Part shown: in pieces, positions 1 through 9,952 of the stretch | Layout: each line of letters begins with the position of its first letter | How positions within the stretch are numbered: position 1 is the first letter of the stretch | Source of the DNA: Lunularia cruciata | Taxonomy: Eukaryota > Streptophyta > Marchantiopsida > Lunulariales > Lunulariaceae | Assembly (NCBI GenBank): GCA_948567375.1 | Contig: OX419757.1 | Span: 33,294,001-33,358,000 of the forward strand | Reading direction: 5' to 3' | Length of the DNA: 64,000 nucleotides | The notes under the pieces: generated by a model | What the model was told of the DNA's origin: nothing | What the model saw: only the letters and a program-made list of their open reading frames with translations | Databases searched by the model: none | Program-made: the position numbers and the translations under genes

Positions 1-747
1 CAACCTCTCAAACACCTCCAACAACTATCTCTCATGCTCCTCCACAGTAGTATTATAGACCAAAATGTCATCAATATAGCACCAAGTAAAATCCAATCCA
101 GCTAGTATCCTATCCATGACCCTCTAGAACTCAGCAAGAGTGTTCTTTAACCCAAATGGTAAGAACCTCCACTAATATAACACATCCTTGCTGTGAGGAT
201 CAATAGCCCAAAATGTTATCTTGGACTTATCCTCCTCACTAATCGGCAACTGATGATATCCTGCTTGAAGATCCAAAGTACTGAAGACCTTTGCATGCCC
301 AATTGCTTCAAAAAACTCCTCCAGTGTAGACATGGCATATCAATCAGCCCTAGTCTGTCGATTGATAGGATGGTAATCTCCACACATTTATTTATCTGTG
401 TAGTTGCCATGCATATCCTTCTTGGCTGGCATCATTGTTGTTGATGCATACTCTACATATGAAATCTCCACCAAACCAGCCTCAAAAAGGTCACTACTCT
501 AGCTCTGAATCAATGTCCTCTCCTTATCACTATATCAATAAAGACATCAAAAACCTAATGTATTGCTAGTCAGCTCAATCCATATACCAGGTCTCTTCAA
601 AGTACCCAAATCCTTCATACTGAAGGTAAAACAACTCATGTGGCTCCTCAAGAATCCCCAAATCCTCCGTCTTTCCTTGCTAATAAGCTTAGGTCCAAGA
701 TCTGGCTCCCAAGTATCCTCTATAACTATCGTAGGAGTGAAAGACAT
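1..747 (-). pseudogene. Reverse transcriptase of methyltransferase-bearing LTR element (decayed)
   Basis: Minus-strand translation from about 747 to 1 gives the pre-RT linker (SMKDLGTLKRPG, then ELTS), a region like 'FEAGLVE...MPAKKDMHGNYTD', then 'GDYHPINRQTRAD', 'VFSTLDLQAGYHQLPISEED', 'RFLPFGLKN' and the catalytic box CYIDDILVY (YIDD at 67-78). These are the RT blocks of Ty3/gypsy-like pol. Several in-frame stops and one or two frame changes show it is dead. It runs off the window edge, so RNase H and integrase are not seen. It directly follows, in the same direction, a methyltransferase-like domain, so the two once formed one polyprotein. The RT assignment is firm; the exact family is inferred. 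Confidence 0.85.
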
Positions 748-759
748 ATGGACTGGCTG

Positions 760-1643
760 CTACACTGGGCCATTGGGAGCAATAGTGTCATGGCCCCGAC
801 CACTAGAGGTCCCAACCTTTGTGTGAAAAACTCCCTCCACTTTGGCTGCAAGCTCCACACGTCCTCTAGCTGCATCCCAAGTGGACCAAGGGTGTAATTC
901 AAGTAGCCCACGCTCACTTGGATGGACTCCAAGTAGACCACTATCCCTAGTAGCTACTAGTTGTGTCCCAAGAATACCATGTCCACTCAATCCATTGCCC
1001 CCATCATGTGCGTGAATCATCTCAATAGGCACACGGCTCACAAGTGTCCAAGTGGTGATGCCTATCAAGCGCATCCTATGTTGTTCTGCCAAGCCAAGGC
1101 TCACAATCCAAGTCAAACAATTCAAGTCCATAGCCTAACCTAACACTTGATGCCTGAATGCCTCTAACACTTATGGAACAGTGGTAGTACTAGTGCAAAT
1201 TGCTTGCTCTCTCTCATCGGTATTGGGCTCCACCAACTGCTGTAACCGTGAGTCCCAAACAAGTCTAGGTCCTCCCTTTCAAAAAGCATGAGAGCCTGGG
1301 AAACTCATGAGTGTGGGAAATGCGGCACTAAGTTGTCCAACTAGGTTCACCACTGCCATAGGTGACCTATTAGCTACTACCACTGTTTGAGATTGACGCC
1401 CAACATCCAAAATATCATCAAAAAAGATGTGGTCAAGTTGTTGAATCCCATCATAAGCACGTTGTAAAACCTATTTGGGTAAGAGGTTTGTCCACCAAAG
1501 ATGAAGATGATGAGCCCGTGATCCCACTCTGGTTGCATCAAACAATATAGCAAGTCCCATCCAAGAATGGACCTGATGTGTACTTGCCACCACTCTGGTG
1601 CGATAATCACCCCTCAAAGGAACGTTCTCCAAAAGGTAAGCTA
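760..1643 (-). pseudogene. C5-cytosine-methyltransferase-like domain, C-terminal half (retroelement-borne, decayed)
   Basis: Reading the minus strand from 1643: 'LLENVPLRGDY' carries ENV (1621-1629), as in C5-MTase motif VI. After one frameshift comes 'GSRAHHLHLWWTNLLP' (about 1475-1540), resembling the motif VIII region. Then 'FFDDILDVGRQSQTVVV', 'FPTLMSFPGSHAF', 'EPNTDEREQAI', and 'EAFRHQVLG*AMDLNCLTW' (about 1118-1164), like the motif X R...LGNA helix. Stops and a frameshift mark it as a pseudogene. The catalytic PCQ segment (motif IV) is not clearly present: only a weak 'SCQ' and 'SLFW' trace lies at 1690-1770. It is followed in the same direction by the RT at 1-747. Such MTase domains inside retroelements are known in some eukaryotes, charophyte algae and dinoflagellates as I recall. 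The match here rests on motif reading, not on a search. Confidence 0.7.
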
Positions 1644-1908
1644 GAGAAATAGCCTAATGAACTTGGAGATGTTGTAGTATCTATAACATCTCCCTAAACA
1701 CACCAGAACAAAGATCCTAAAGACCAAAACCTCAAACAACTCATTGACAACTCATGTTTCAAACTCCAACATATGTAGTGTTGGTGGAGCTAGTGGAGGT
1801 GCACTAGCTATAGATAGTGTTACCACGAGTGGAGATACCACTACATGAGGTGGTGTGGTACCAGGGTTTAATCCCATGGTGGAGTTCTTCTAGTGTTTGA
1901 GGCAGAAC
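1644..1908. other. Spacer between methyltransferase remnant and LTR
   Basis: No intact reading frame. The minus strand shows a possible short open stretch (MGLNPGTTPPHVVV, about 1845-1885) that could be a gag N-terminus, and the weak CQ/SLFW traces mentioned for the neighbouring methyltransferase. Neither is strong. An internal deletion between gag start and methyltransferase would explain the layout. Confidence 0.3.
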
Positions 1909-2600
1909 TGTAACACCCATATGTGCATGTGTGTGGTATTGTGATATTTAACTTGGTATTACAAGTACTTAAGAGATATTATTTATATAGAGATAAAGGA
2001 TGGTTCTATATTAGTCATGGTTAGCTAAATTTAGTCATAGCTAGGATAGAGGGGACCTTACTTTAGAGGAAGTAGAAAAGATGAGCATCACTATTTTGGA
2101 TTTTAGTGTGTTGACTTGGTATTATTCCTAGGTGTTTGGCTTTGAGGAAAGAGTTGAGAACTCTTGGGCCCGCAAGCCTTTTTGTTTTGGATTCTTCTTT
2201 AGTCCAAGGATAGCCCATGTGAAGGAATCCTTGACTTAGTGGTTGGGTCAAGATAGGACCACATGCTTAGGGGAATATGCCCATGTGAATGGATATTCCT
2301 TTCTACTTTTTGACTTTACTTGACTTTTAGTCTAGTAACTTGAGTTACTACGGTAATTAGTAACTTTGGTACGTAACTATTTCACAAGTATATAAACAAG
2401 GGGTGAGGAGGTACTCATCATCCTTTCATTTGCAAATATCTCTCTCTCATTGAGTTCTCTAGTGAGCAATGTCTTGAGTCTTGGAGTGTTAGCCTTGGAG
2501 GAGTATGATGGAGTTCGGGTTCCTTGCCCTCTTAGTCCATGGTGCGCTACCATAATAGCCATCAGAGGTTCATCTTGAGTGAGAGACAAGCCGGCTCACA
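1909..2600 (+). repeat. Putative LTR, 692 bp (TGTAACACCC...GGCTCACA)
   Basis: It starts with TGTAACACCC, a common plant LTR start, and ends in CACA, giving TG...CA termini. A TATATAAA box at 2389-2396 followed by a GA/CT-rich leader suggests plus orientation with the U3/R boundary near 2420. A minus-strand element lies to its left and a plus-strand gag to its right. No clear tRNA-iMet primer site follows. No second copy is in the window, so the ends are inferred from termini and promoter only. Confidence 0.45.
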
Positions 2601-2639
2601 GAACTACCAAGGATTGACAAGTTGAGAAGCTTGCAGGAG

Positions 2640-4240
2640 TTCCAACAAAAGGTGAGAGAGAGCCTATGCAAGGCATACATTTGCATGAGGCGGCTGATCA
2701 GTTTCACTCAAGGAGTTACCGAGGCCCATGCAGTCCAGTTTTGGTATTGGATACTGGACAAGGAGTTACGACGTAGAGTTTATGATGCTATGTTGTTATA
2801 GGCTACTTTACCTACTTTTGCAGTGGTCTTTGGTTTGGCTGAGCGTATTGAGCTCAACATGGTGGAGGAGAGAGTGGTAACATCTAGATTTGGTAGGGAG
2901 ACCTCATCCACAACTATTACTTCTTCTAGAGTGCAACAAAGTGCACCATGCCTAGTTGGTTTTTGAGGACAGGATGGACAGCCTAGATCCTATGGAGCGA
3001 GTGGAGTGCCTAGTGGAGCTAGACCCTTACCTTCATTTTTGGGTCAACAGCAGCCAATGAGTAGTAGTGTTGCTTGTTGGACTTATGGTGGACCTCACCA
3101 TCAGAGAGAGTGTACTCAGGGTAGTGGATATGATACCTTGGGTGTATCATAGCCAGCATAGAGGCAGTGTGAGCATTGCCACAGATTTAGTCACACTAGT
3201 GACTGGTGCTTTGACCTACACCTGGAGTTACGGAGTTGTAGGACTACTATGGCAAGTAATAGAGGAGCTCCAATTCATAGAGGACAAGGTGGTAGAGGTG
3301 GTGGTAGAGGATCTACACCTAGTAGAGGTGCAGTACCTGCCCTTACTTTTGATATAGCTATGGCTACTTGGATTGAGCATCTGGAGCAGAGATTGGCTAG
3401 TATGGCCATTGCTCATAGGAGATCAGATTTGGGTGCTGAGGCTTTTACCTCATATGCTAGTGATAGAGATGCTTTGGACTTCATGTGCGGAGCAGGTGGA
3501 TGCATCTGCAGTAGTGACTAGGAGTGTAGTATGTGCTCCAAAGCCTAGAGGAGCATCAATGGAGTTGGACCCACATAGAGGAAAGGTTGGGAGACAGGTT
3601 AGACTTCCCCAGTCTTTCATGCTATTTGAGGCATTGCAGACGACATCCATGGTTCCTAGATGTCCTAGTGCATGTGTGGTAGGTGTTGATAGAGTGCATA
3701 TGGACTACCTGCTAGTCAGCTACTTGCTACTACACATACTGAGTCTAGTATGATGTTGGGAGCGGCTCAGCTGATTATGCGGTGCCCTTTGTTTTTAGCC
3801 AATGACACGTTTACATTGGGAGTTGATCTAGCTCCAGTGTTCTAGTTGGCTGCCACGCTTTGTGAGAGTAAAGATGATGTGGTTCCTACTACTAGAGCAA
3901 AGATGGTTGATAGTGGAGCTAACTTGGTTGAGGAGCATGGGATCCATTCAACGACCAGTGCCTTATGGCAAGCAACAGCGGCTAGATTGGAAGAGTTGCC
4001 AGCTAGACTGGCCTTTGAGAGAGCACGGTTCACACCTGGTGTTGTCCTATTGGATAACAAGAGGGGGATTTTCTGTTTTGTGGGACCTTCAGGGAAGGTC
4101 TATACACCACAAAGAGTCTTTTTAGACTCTGGTGCACAGCCCTTTATGTTGGAGAAGGTTGGAATAGTCGGTCTGGAGTTACAAAAGACCGATGTGGAGA
4201 GGTATCCATTTTAGATCCAAACATCTCTAGGTGGTGGTTT
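2640..4240 (+). pseudogene. gag and retropepsin of methyltransferase-bearing LTR element (decayed)
   Basis: Plus-strand translation gives a retrotransposon gag segment (FWYWILDKELRRRVYDA, then VVFGLAERIEL), then two zinc-knuckle boxes. The first, at 3075-3113, reads CWTYGGPHHQREC, with the second Cys changed to Tyr. The second, at 3168-3209, reads CEHCHRFSHTSDWC and is intact CX2CX4HX4C. A Gly/Arg-rich basic tail follows (HRGQGGRGGGRGS). The retropepsin active site VFLDSGAQPFML (DSG) is near 4117-4152, inside an open frame from 3846 to 4214. Stops and frame changes break the rest. The gag N-terminus is missing. The coding region is interrupted at about 4240 and resumes near 6480. Confidence 0.75.
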
Positions 4241-6440
4241 GACATAGTACATCACATGTTGTCATACTTTTCTTTTCTCTCTCTAGGAACACACAGGGTG
4301 CTTGGCTATGGAGACTACAGATCAGAGGCTAGAGGTAAACCCGTAATGACTTGATTGAACGCGTGTGTGACCCTATCACCAGAACCCTCCTTTCTCATAA
4401 CTAATATTCTTGCTATTGGGAAGGGTAGTGTTGAGCAACCTGACTTGTCATCACAACACGCACTCTTGGTCTACTAGTCATCAGTTCCGGCATAACTAAG
4501 GAGAAATACACAGCACTCCTAGAAGGAAATAATCTAAGTGCAACGCCCGCACACCAATCCAAGCAAACTGGGCATACAAATAGGCATACAAGCACAAAGA
4601 GGATCCAATCACAAGAATAAAGCAACAACTCTCTGTCCTTTTTGTCAAGAAAAAGCTTCAAAGCCTTCTTTCTCTGTCATCAAGCTCATTTAAATCTGTA
4701 CTCCAAGCCTCTTCCCATCTGTACTTCAAATCTCAACAAATTTCTACTCCATGTGGGGATTTTCTATATTTTTTTATGTGGAAAACTTTCTGCATTTCAT
4801 ATGAAATTAACTATTTCTGTATAGCTTAGATTCAAGTGATCTAGAATTCAATGGAAAGCATGTGAGATAATCTTTTCAGTGATATAAAATACACTTCAAT
4901 CAGATCACTACAACTTGCCTGAAAAGCTCTCAAAGTTGGCTAGGTTTTTGCAACTTCACCTTAATTTCAAAATCCTCTTTTTACGGTTTGCTCCTTGTTC
5001 TTGGCAAATTTTCCCCAGATTTCTGATTTGTAAATGCACTTGATCCTCAAAAACACTCTGGCAACCTGAAATTCTCAATCATAGTCACAAGATAGGAGAC
5101 TTGATATCCAATCAAGATGAAAGATAAAATTACTCCACCGAGCTTATGATAGTATTTTCAGCAGGATTTTTTGCATTAGATCTCACTCTTCACAAATCTA
5201 GAACCAACCAAATTTTTCACAATATTTGGTTGTGTTTTTTTCTAAACTATTGCAAATTTTGGTAGCCTAATCTAACCAGAGTCTCTAGATGTGGATCAAT
5301 TTCTGAGCTGGGCTAACTTGTGAGCTCTATAGACCCAAGTATACTTGATCCAAGACCTTGATTTCTCTATTTGAATAATTCACATAAAACCTTTGCACAA
5401 AGGTGAAAACCGTATCTACCAACAACTCTGGAAATTTTAATAAGGAAATTAGAACCACAACTTGGGGAGTGACCAAAACTCCAAACCTGATCATTAGCTT
5501 TTTCCAACACCTTACATCCCATAAGCTTCAACTTCAACAATTGGATCTGATTTGAGATTGACCCAAAATTAAAATTAATTGCCACTCAATATTGTAAGAA
5601 TTTTGTCTAATCTCCAATCCCACTAACAAATTGTAAAAATGTCTTAAAAAGCTCCCTCAATCTACTACTTTGTGCTCTTGGGTATGAATTTAACCCCCCT
5701 TGACTCAATTGATCATATCCCTCTCATAAATAGCTCAAATTGTGTAATTTCTATCTTCAGATTGTAGCCTGTTATCTCTTCTTTCCAACCATGTCCTTTT
5801 TTTTCAAATAGCCTCTCCAAACTCCCCTGATGGTTGAAAAACTCCAGACTTCTCTCTTGGGACCCAAGCTCTTGCACATTTGTCCTTTAGTCATTTTACT
5901 TTTTGACAAATGGACCCAAAAACTCCACCTTGAAGCTTATGAGCAAAAATTTAGGCATTCCCTAACTATAGAAGGATATATATTGTCAAGTCCCAAACAT
6001 TTTCATAAGTAAGCACTAGAAGAACAATATGATCCAAGTTTCCTATCACCAACTCCACAAATACCACCTCGAAATGTACCACCAACCAATCTCGTAAGTC
6101 GTCATAGTGTAAAATTTGAAGCCTGATGAGAAAAGGATTTGGGAGTGGCAGATCGGGAGCATGGGACATCTCATGCTTGAATGTTTCCTCTGATGCTCTA
6201 ACGCTTGCTCTCTGCTACAACTCTCACTCCCAATGTTCTTCTCCCCTCGAGACTCTCCAAACTAAAACACACCCATCTCTCCACTCGCCCTCATCTTTAT
6301 TCATCAGAGTCCTCAAGCATGATAAGATTGTAACCCATGTGGCCAATCACATACATGTATAGAGATGGCTCGCATGGCAACATCTCATCCGTCGGATCTA
6401 GCATACAACCTACCCCACTAACTTGGAGATAAACTATGAT
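4241..6440. mobile_element. About 2.2 kb insertion splitting the plus-strand retropepsin
   Basis: The retropepsin homology stops after 'IQTSLGG' near 4235 and resumes with 'VQPGHPTDSSVV...YNVLVGG' near 6490, so this block is foreign to that element. Most of it is AT-rich, non-coding DNA. The only recognisable part is a minus-strand leader-ORF relative of gypsy family D at 5966-6169. No LTR ends or target duplication were found by eye. Confidence 0.45.
5966..6169 (-). pseudogene. Leader ORF fragment related to gypsy family D
   Basis: The minus-strand frame contains LRIQILHYDD-like text (read as RLQILHYDDLRDWLVVHF) and ends ENVWDLTIYILL followed by a stop. The short ORF upstream of gag in D1 (41099-41317) has VYHFGAEF...KEWDLKIYILL with a stop at the same place. 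The shared C-terminus and stop identify it as the pre-gag leader of a related gypsy element in minus orientation. Function unknown. Confidence 0.5.
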
Positions 6441-7160
6441 AAGTCACTTTTTTATGGCCTACACAAACCACAACACGACAACATGGGGAGCTTGTTGTCT
6501 AGGTTCAGCCTGGTCATCCGACTGATAGCTCGGTGGTGAGAGCTTAAGCTATTGCGACAATAGCTGAGTCATATAATGTGCTAGTTGGGGGAGTAGTGTT
6601 ATACCCCATGGGTTTCAGTATTGACTATTGGGAGGAGACAGCCTCCCATAGACCAGGTTGGCAGTCTGGTGAGGGACTGGTATGTCGCCTACCAATACAC
6701 TTTAATAGTGGCAGTCTTGGCTCACTATAGTTTGAGACCATGGCAGCATCAATTTTAGCTTCCAATGGTGCAGTTACTTGGCCTGATGACTTGTTGGATG
6801 GGAACGGCCATGCAGAGGATACTCCAGATACTGCAGATCAATTGGTGCAACAAGCTTGGAGTGGAGCCTTTGTACCATCGGCAGATGAGTGTGAGGATGA
6901 GCCTCCAGAGTCGATTACTTTGACACCTCTGGATACCACACTCATTGCTTGGAAATATCCAATAGAGGGGATATGTCTATTGGAGTTGTTCGGTGGGATT
7001 AGCACCGGACTCACTACGGTATTACAGGCAAGTATACAAGTATAGAGGTACTTGTAAGTAGAGAGAGATGAGACTGCTAGGCGAGTCTCCCTACATCATG
7101 TGGTACACTTGGCCTATCGGTATCCAGAGTTATTATTGATAGGCCATAAAATCTGACATA
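6441..7160 (+). pseudogene. Retropepsin end plus methyltransferase motif I (retroelement-borne)
   Basis: The same plus-strand polyprotein resumes here: 'AESYNVLVGGVVLYPMGF' (about 6565-6620) fits the C-terminal retropepsin block. It is followed by 'RPGWQSGEG' and an acidic linker. The open frame 6740-7045 ends with PIEGICLLELFGGISTGLTT (motif I at about 6977-7009), matching the S-adenosylmethionine-binding FxGxG loop of C5-cytosine methyltransferases. After two stops the same frame continues 'VERDETARRVSLHHVV...YRYPELL' to about 7135, fitting the motif II region. Homology stops near 7160, before the catalytic PCQ. It therefore supplies the N-terminal half of the domain whose C-terminal half lies on the other strand at 760-1643. 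Confidence 0.7.
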
Positions 7161-7600
7161 AATCCCTAAAAATGGCTGACCACTAAATCCTTAGCTAACT
7201 CTTCACTTGAGCCAAATTGGAAAAATGGGTTTTGTCCATTCTTCAATTTGCAAGGATCTGCTCCCAAGTCCACCTTCAATTTCAGTTTTTGAGCTCAACT
7301 CTTAACAAATTGGTACTGAGCTCAAAATCACAACAACCGCTTGAAAATTGCATCCTTTGTGGCTCCAAATTTTGCCAACACTTTTGCACACACACTCTCT
7401 TAGGGAAATCTGAACTACTTGAATGAGACACCATGATCCACCAAGCTCGGAAATACCACCAACACTTGCAGTTCTTGCACCCAATTTCTCCCTGGCTCAC
7501 TTCTCTGATGTAATCAAATTGTTTACAACTTGAATCAATTGAACTCAGATCAATATTTAATCTTATCTTCAACAACTTGCTAACAACTGGACACTGATTA
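7161..7600. other. Unassigned region
   Basis: No recognisable protein homology in six frames. Short open frames on both strands look like chance. It may be the degraded body of the family F element whose primer site lies at 8450-8461. Confidence 0.3.
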
Positions 7601-8449
7601 CAATCAAGCCACACTCGCTCTAGCTAAGAGTCTCCAGGTGACGCTTGTCGACTTTCTGTCCACTCTAGCCAAGAACACAAAAGCTCAACATCAAAGAAGT
7701 GAGCTCTCCGGAGTTGCACTTCTAGGGTATACTCCTGATTTTGACCTAGGTCTCATCCCAATGGTCCCGTTGATAGCACACCCTTCGGCACAAACATTGC
7801 AAGTGATGGTGGGCCCCACCATGAAGTCAGTACCCTAAACACAAAATCTGAGCATTGGAAAGTAGTCTATGAGTAATTGCCAAAATGTCTCTAATTACTA
7901 ACTGGAACTCCAATGTTCGAGCAATCTAGATGTGACACTACAAATGGCGTGACAATCTTGAAGATTGGTGGCTTCAAAGTAACATTCACAATCAAACACA
8001 AAATTCTCCACTATGCCCAAAAGATTCTTGCCTTCAAACACCTTGGGTTTTAGAAATCAAATGCAATCTTCTCCATCTCAAATTGGCACTCTCTATATAT
8101 TCTTGTCGTTGTTGGTCTCATTCATCCAACAATTGAGTAAGGTACTCAATTTGTTGTTGCATCGCAAGGATAACGTCCGGTATTGCCACAATAGCTACTA
8201 CTCTACCCCACTACTCCTGATTTATCTAATTGATTAACACATAGAGGCAGCACGTCTACCGTTCTCCATAAGTTACAACCGGAAGTATCAAGGGTTCCTC
8301 AAACAAGGTGATTATATGTAGAAATCCTACCCAAAGCACAAGGTGATGAATTGTGTGAAATGATGTTTGGGTAATATTTGGACATGAAAATCCCAATGGT
8401 TTGGCGGAAGTGGATTTGGTGGTCCATAAATTCCATCCATCCCATTCAT
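7601..8449 (-). pseudogene. gag remnant of LTR element family F
   Basis: The minus strand downstream of the primer site contains a coiled start (MQQQIEYLTQLLDE, about 8120-8160). After a frame change it continues 'PKVFEGKNLLGIVENFVFD' and 'YFEATNLQD' (about 7930-8050), the capsid signature of plant gypsy gag. The frame then stops. No protease or RT is recognised further left, so the copy is truncated or is a non-autonomous derivative. Confidence 0.55.
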
Positions 8450-8461
8450 GCTCTGATACCA
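8450..8461 (-). other. Primer-binding site (tRNA-iMet type), family F
   Basis: The minus strand reads TGGTATCAGAGC, the standard plant LTR-element site complementary to the 3' end of initiator tRNA-Met. It lies immediately inside the LTR at 8463-8876, which fixes the element's orientation as minus. Confidence 0.9.
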
Positions 8462-8462
8462 A

Positions 8463-8876
8463 TGTAAAAGATCAAGACCAAGGAGAGAAATAGGAGAATG
8501 GAAGCTCACATTGGGATACTTGAATGAGGGAAAACTCCAAATGCTTAGCATGAGCTTTGGTTTTGGTATATATAGGTAGCATACAAGGCCCTTGAGAACC
8601 TTCTAAAGAAGTTTCCTCAAGCCGCTTTCTTAGAGTGCAAGCCAAGTTAACTAGGAAGCTTCTCAAGAAACTTCCTTCTAGAAGTTGCCTACTTGGCATG
8701 CAAGCTAAGCTAGTTAGAAGCTTCTAGAAGCTTCCTTCTAGAAGCTACTTACTTGAAATGCAAGTTAAGCTAGCCAAGAAGCTTCCTAAATACTTCCAAA
8801 ATATTCTAGGTTAATTTGTCTTATTTGCTACTTCGTTAGCCCTACTAACTTTATTGCTAAACTCCATATTATTACA
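8463..8876 (-). repeat. 5' LTR of element family F, about 414 bp
   Basis: TG...CA ends next to the primer site. A minus-strand TATA-like box (CTATATATACC) lies near 8562-8572. The outer 115 bp match, in the other orientation, the fragment at 40096-40210, giving independent support for the boundary at 8876. The LTR interrupts a possible LINE-like reading frame on its right. Confidence 0.7.
8630..8800. repeat. Tandem repeat within LTR F, period about 60 bp
   Basis: Units beginning TGCAAGCCAAGTTAACTAGG (near 8636), TGCAAGCTAAGCTAGTTAG (near 8699) and TGCAAGTTAAGCTAGCC (near 8759) follow one another. Each contains AAGCTTC/TTCTAGAAG motifs. They lie upstream of the TATA-like box, in the U3 enhancer position. 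Confidence 0.6.
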
Positions 8877-9240
8877 TCATTAAAAACATTCTCAACATCC
8901 ACTTGTAGGACAACACACTCTATATGGATATCTAGTGGTGCCTCAATACCTAAAGATATAACCTTAGATCCTTCAAGTATAACTATTCCAAACTGAGTGT
9001 TATAAACAATGAAAGTGTTATAAACAATGAAAATGATCTTGAAGGAGAATGGTGAGATTGACCAAAGACAAAAAGATCTATCCAATATAAAAAATTTTAA
9101 TGCCACCATGTCTTTCTCCATCACAAGAAGTCAACTAACACATAACACCCGACTAACATACTTAGGAAAGTTTCTTCTCACTACTATTACAAACACCTCA
9201 AACAACTTGGTAAAACCATTAGAAGGATCATATGCTTGAA
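8877..9240 (-). pseudogene. Possible LINE-like reverse transcriptase fragment
   Basis: The minus strand contains 'LDIHIECVVLQVDVENVFNDV' (about 8880-8945) and upstream text suggesting a polymerase-type retroelement. VLQVDxxNAF-like boxes occur in non-LTR RTs. The frame is cut by LTR F at 8876. The match is short and uncertain. Confidence 0.3.
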
Positions 9241-9547
9241 AGAACTCTCTAAGATGCTCATTTACCATCTCTAACAAGTTTCTTCAAGAAAGGCAAAAGG
9301 CCATGCATAATATTTGTGCAAAAAAGAACCTATCGAGCTATAAAGTCTACTCAAGTTAATAATCTAAAATCTCTAGTGGTAATCCTTCTCTTGCTATAGG
9401 ATATAGTGAATGTAAAAAGAAGATAATCTCCTCAATAAGACTACCCAAAAGGACTGAAGTACACACATGGGTGGTGTTTGGTCTCATCAGCTAAATTACA
9501 ATAAACATAGTGGAAAATTGTACTTCATATTTTAAGATTTTGATGCA
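9241..9547. other. Unassigned AT-rich region
   Basis: No coding signal, LTR end or RNA gene recognised. Confidence 0.3.
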
Positions 9548-9704
9548 ATATTCACATTGGACAAGTTCCAAGTGTTTGCATTCTAGTGATATTTTTGAAT
9601 ATGTGCACAAGAGGTATTGGTTAATAGTCACTTCCCCTAAAGAAGAGAGAAAAGATAAGCTCAACATGCAAGTAAAACAAAACAGCAACTCAGTAAAGTC
9701 AGAA
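9548..9704 (+). repeat. 157-bp direct repeat S1 abutting copia A
   Basis: Matches 14447-14603 across its length in direct orientation. It ends exactly where the left LTR of copia A begins. Differences are mainly C-to-T or G-to-A relative to the copy next to the BEACH gene, as expected of a methylated, decaying copy. Confidence 0.8.
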
Positions 9705-9941
9705 TGTAAGTAAGGGTCAATTAATAGAACTAGTGATAATCCCAAAAGTGGAATTATATAGCTACATGTGTATACTTGAGAGGACACAATCTTTTATCTA
9801 TAGTATCAAACATGTAACTCATTTTCAAACGTGTAACTCATGTGAATAATTACTAGTGAATAGTAACCCATGAACAATAACTAGTGAATAGTAATCTTGC
9901 ATGAACAGCAACTAACATTATGCCTCATTATAATTCTAACA
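9705..9941 (-). repeat. 3' LTR of copia A
   Basis: Ends ...TTCTAACA on the plus strand. It shares repeated motifs (ACTAGTGAATA, GTGTAACTCATGTGAA) with the right LTR. It is more AT-rich than its partner, suggesting heavy deamination. Confidence 0.85.
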
Positions 9942-9952
9942 CCCCCTCTTAA
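9942..9952 (-). other. Polypurine tract of copia A
   Basis: The minus strand reads TAAGAGGGGG directly before the 3' LTR, the expected plus-strand primer. Confidence 0.75.

Noticed and set aside
1690-1770. Catalytic PCQ motif of the minus-strand methyltransferase
   Set aside because: Only 'SCQ' and 'SLFW' in broken frames, too weak to claim the catalytic motif.
1845-1885. Minus-strand gag N-terminus (MGLNPGTTPP)
   Set aside because: Short, no homology that can be judged by eye. Mentioned only as a possibility.
8600-8800. CRISPR-like array
   Set aside because: Repeats are diverged, about 60 bp with no spacers, and lie in an LTR of a plant retroelement.
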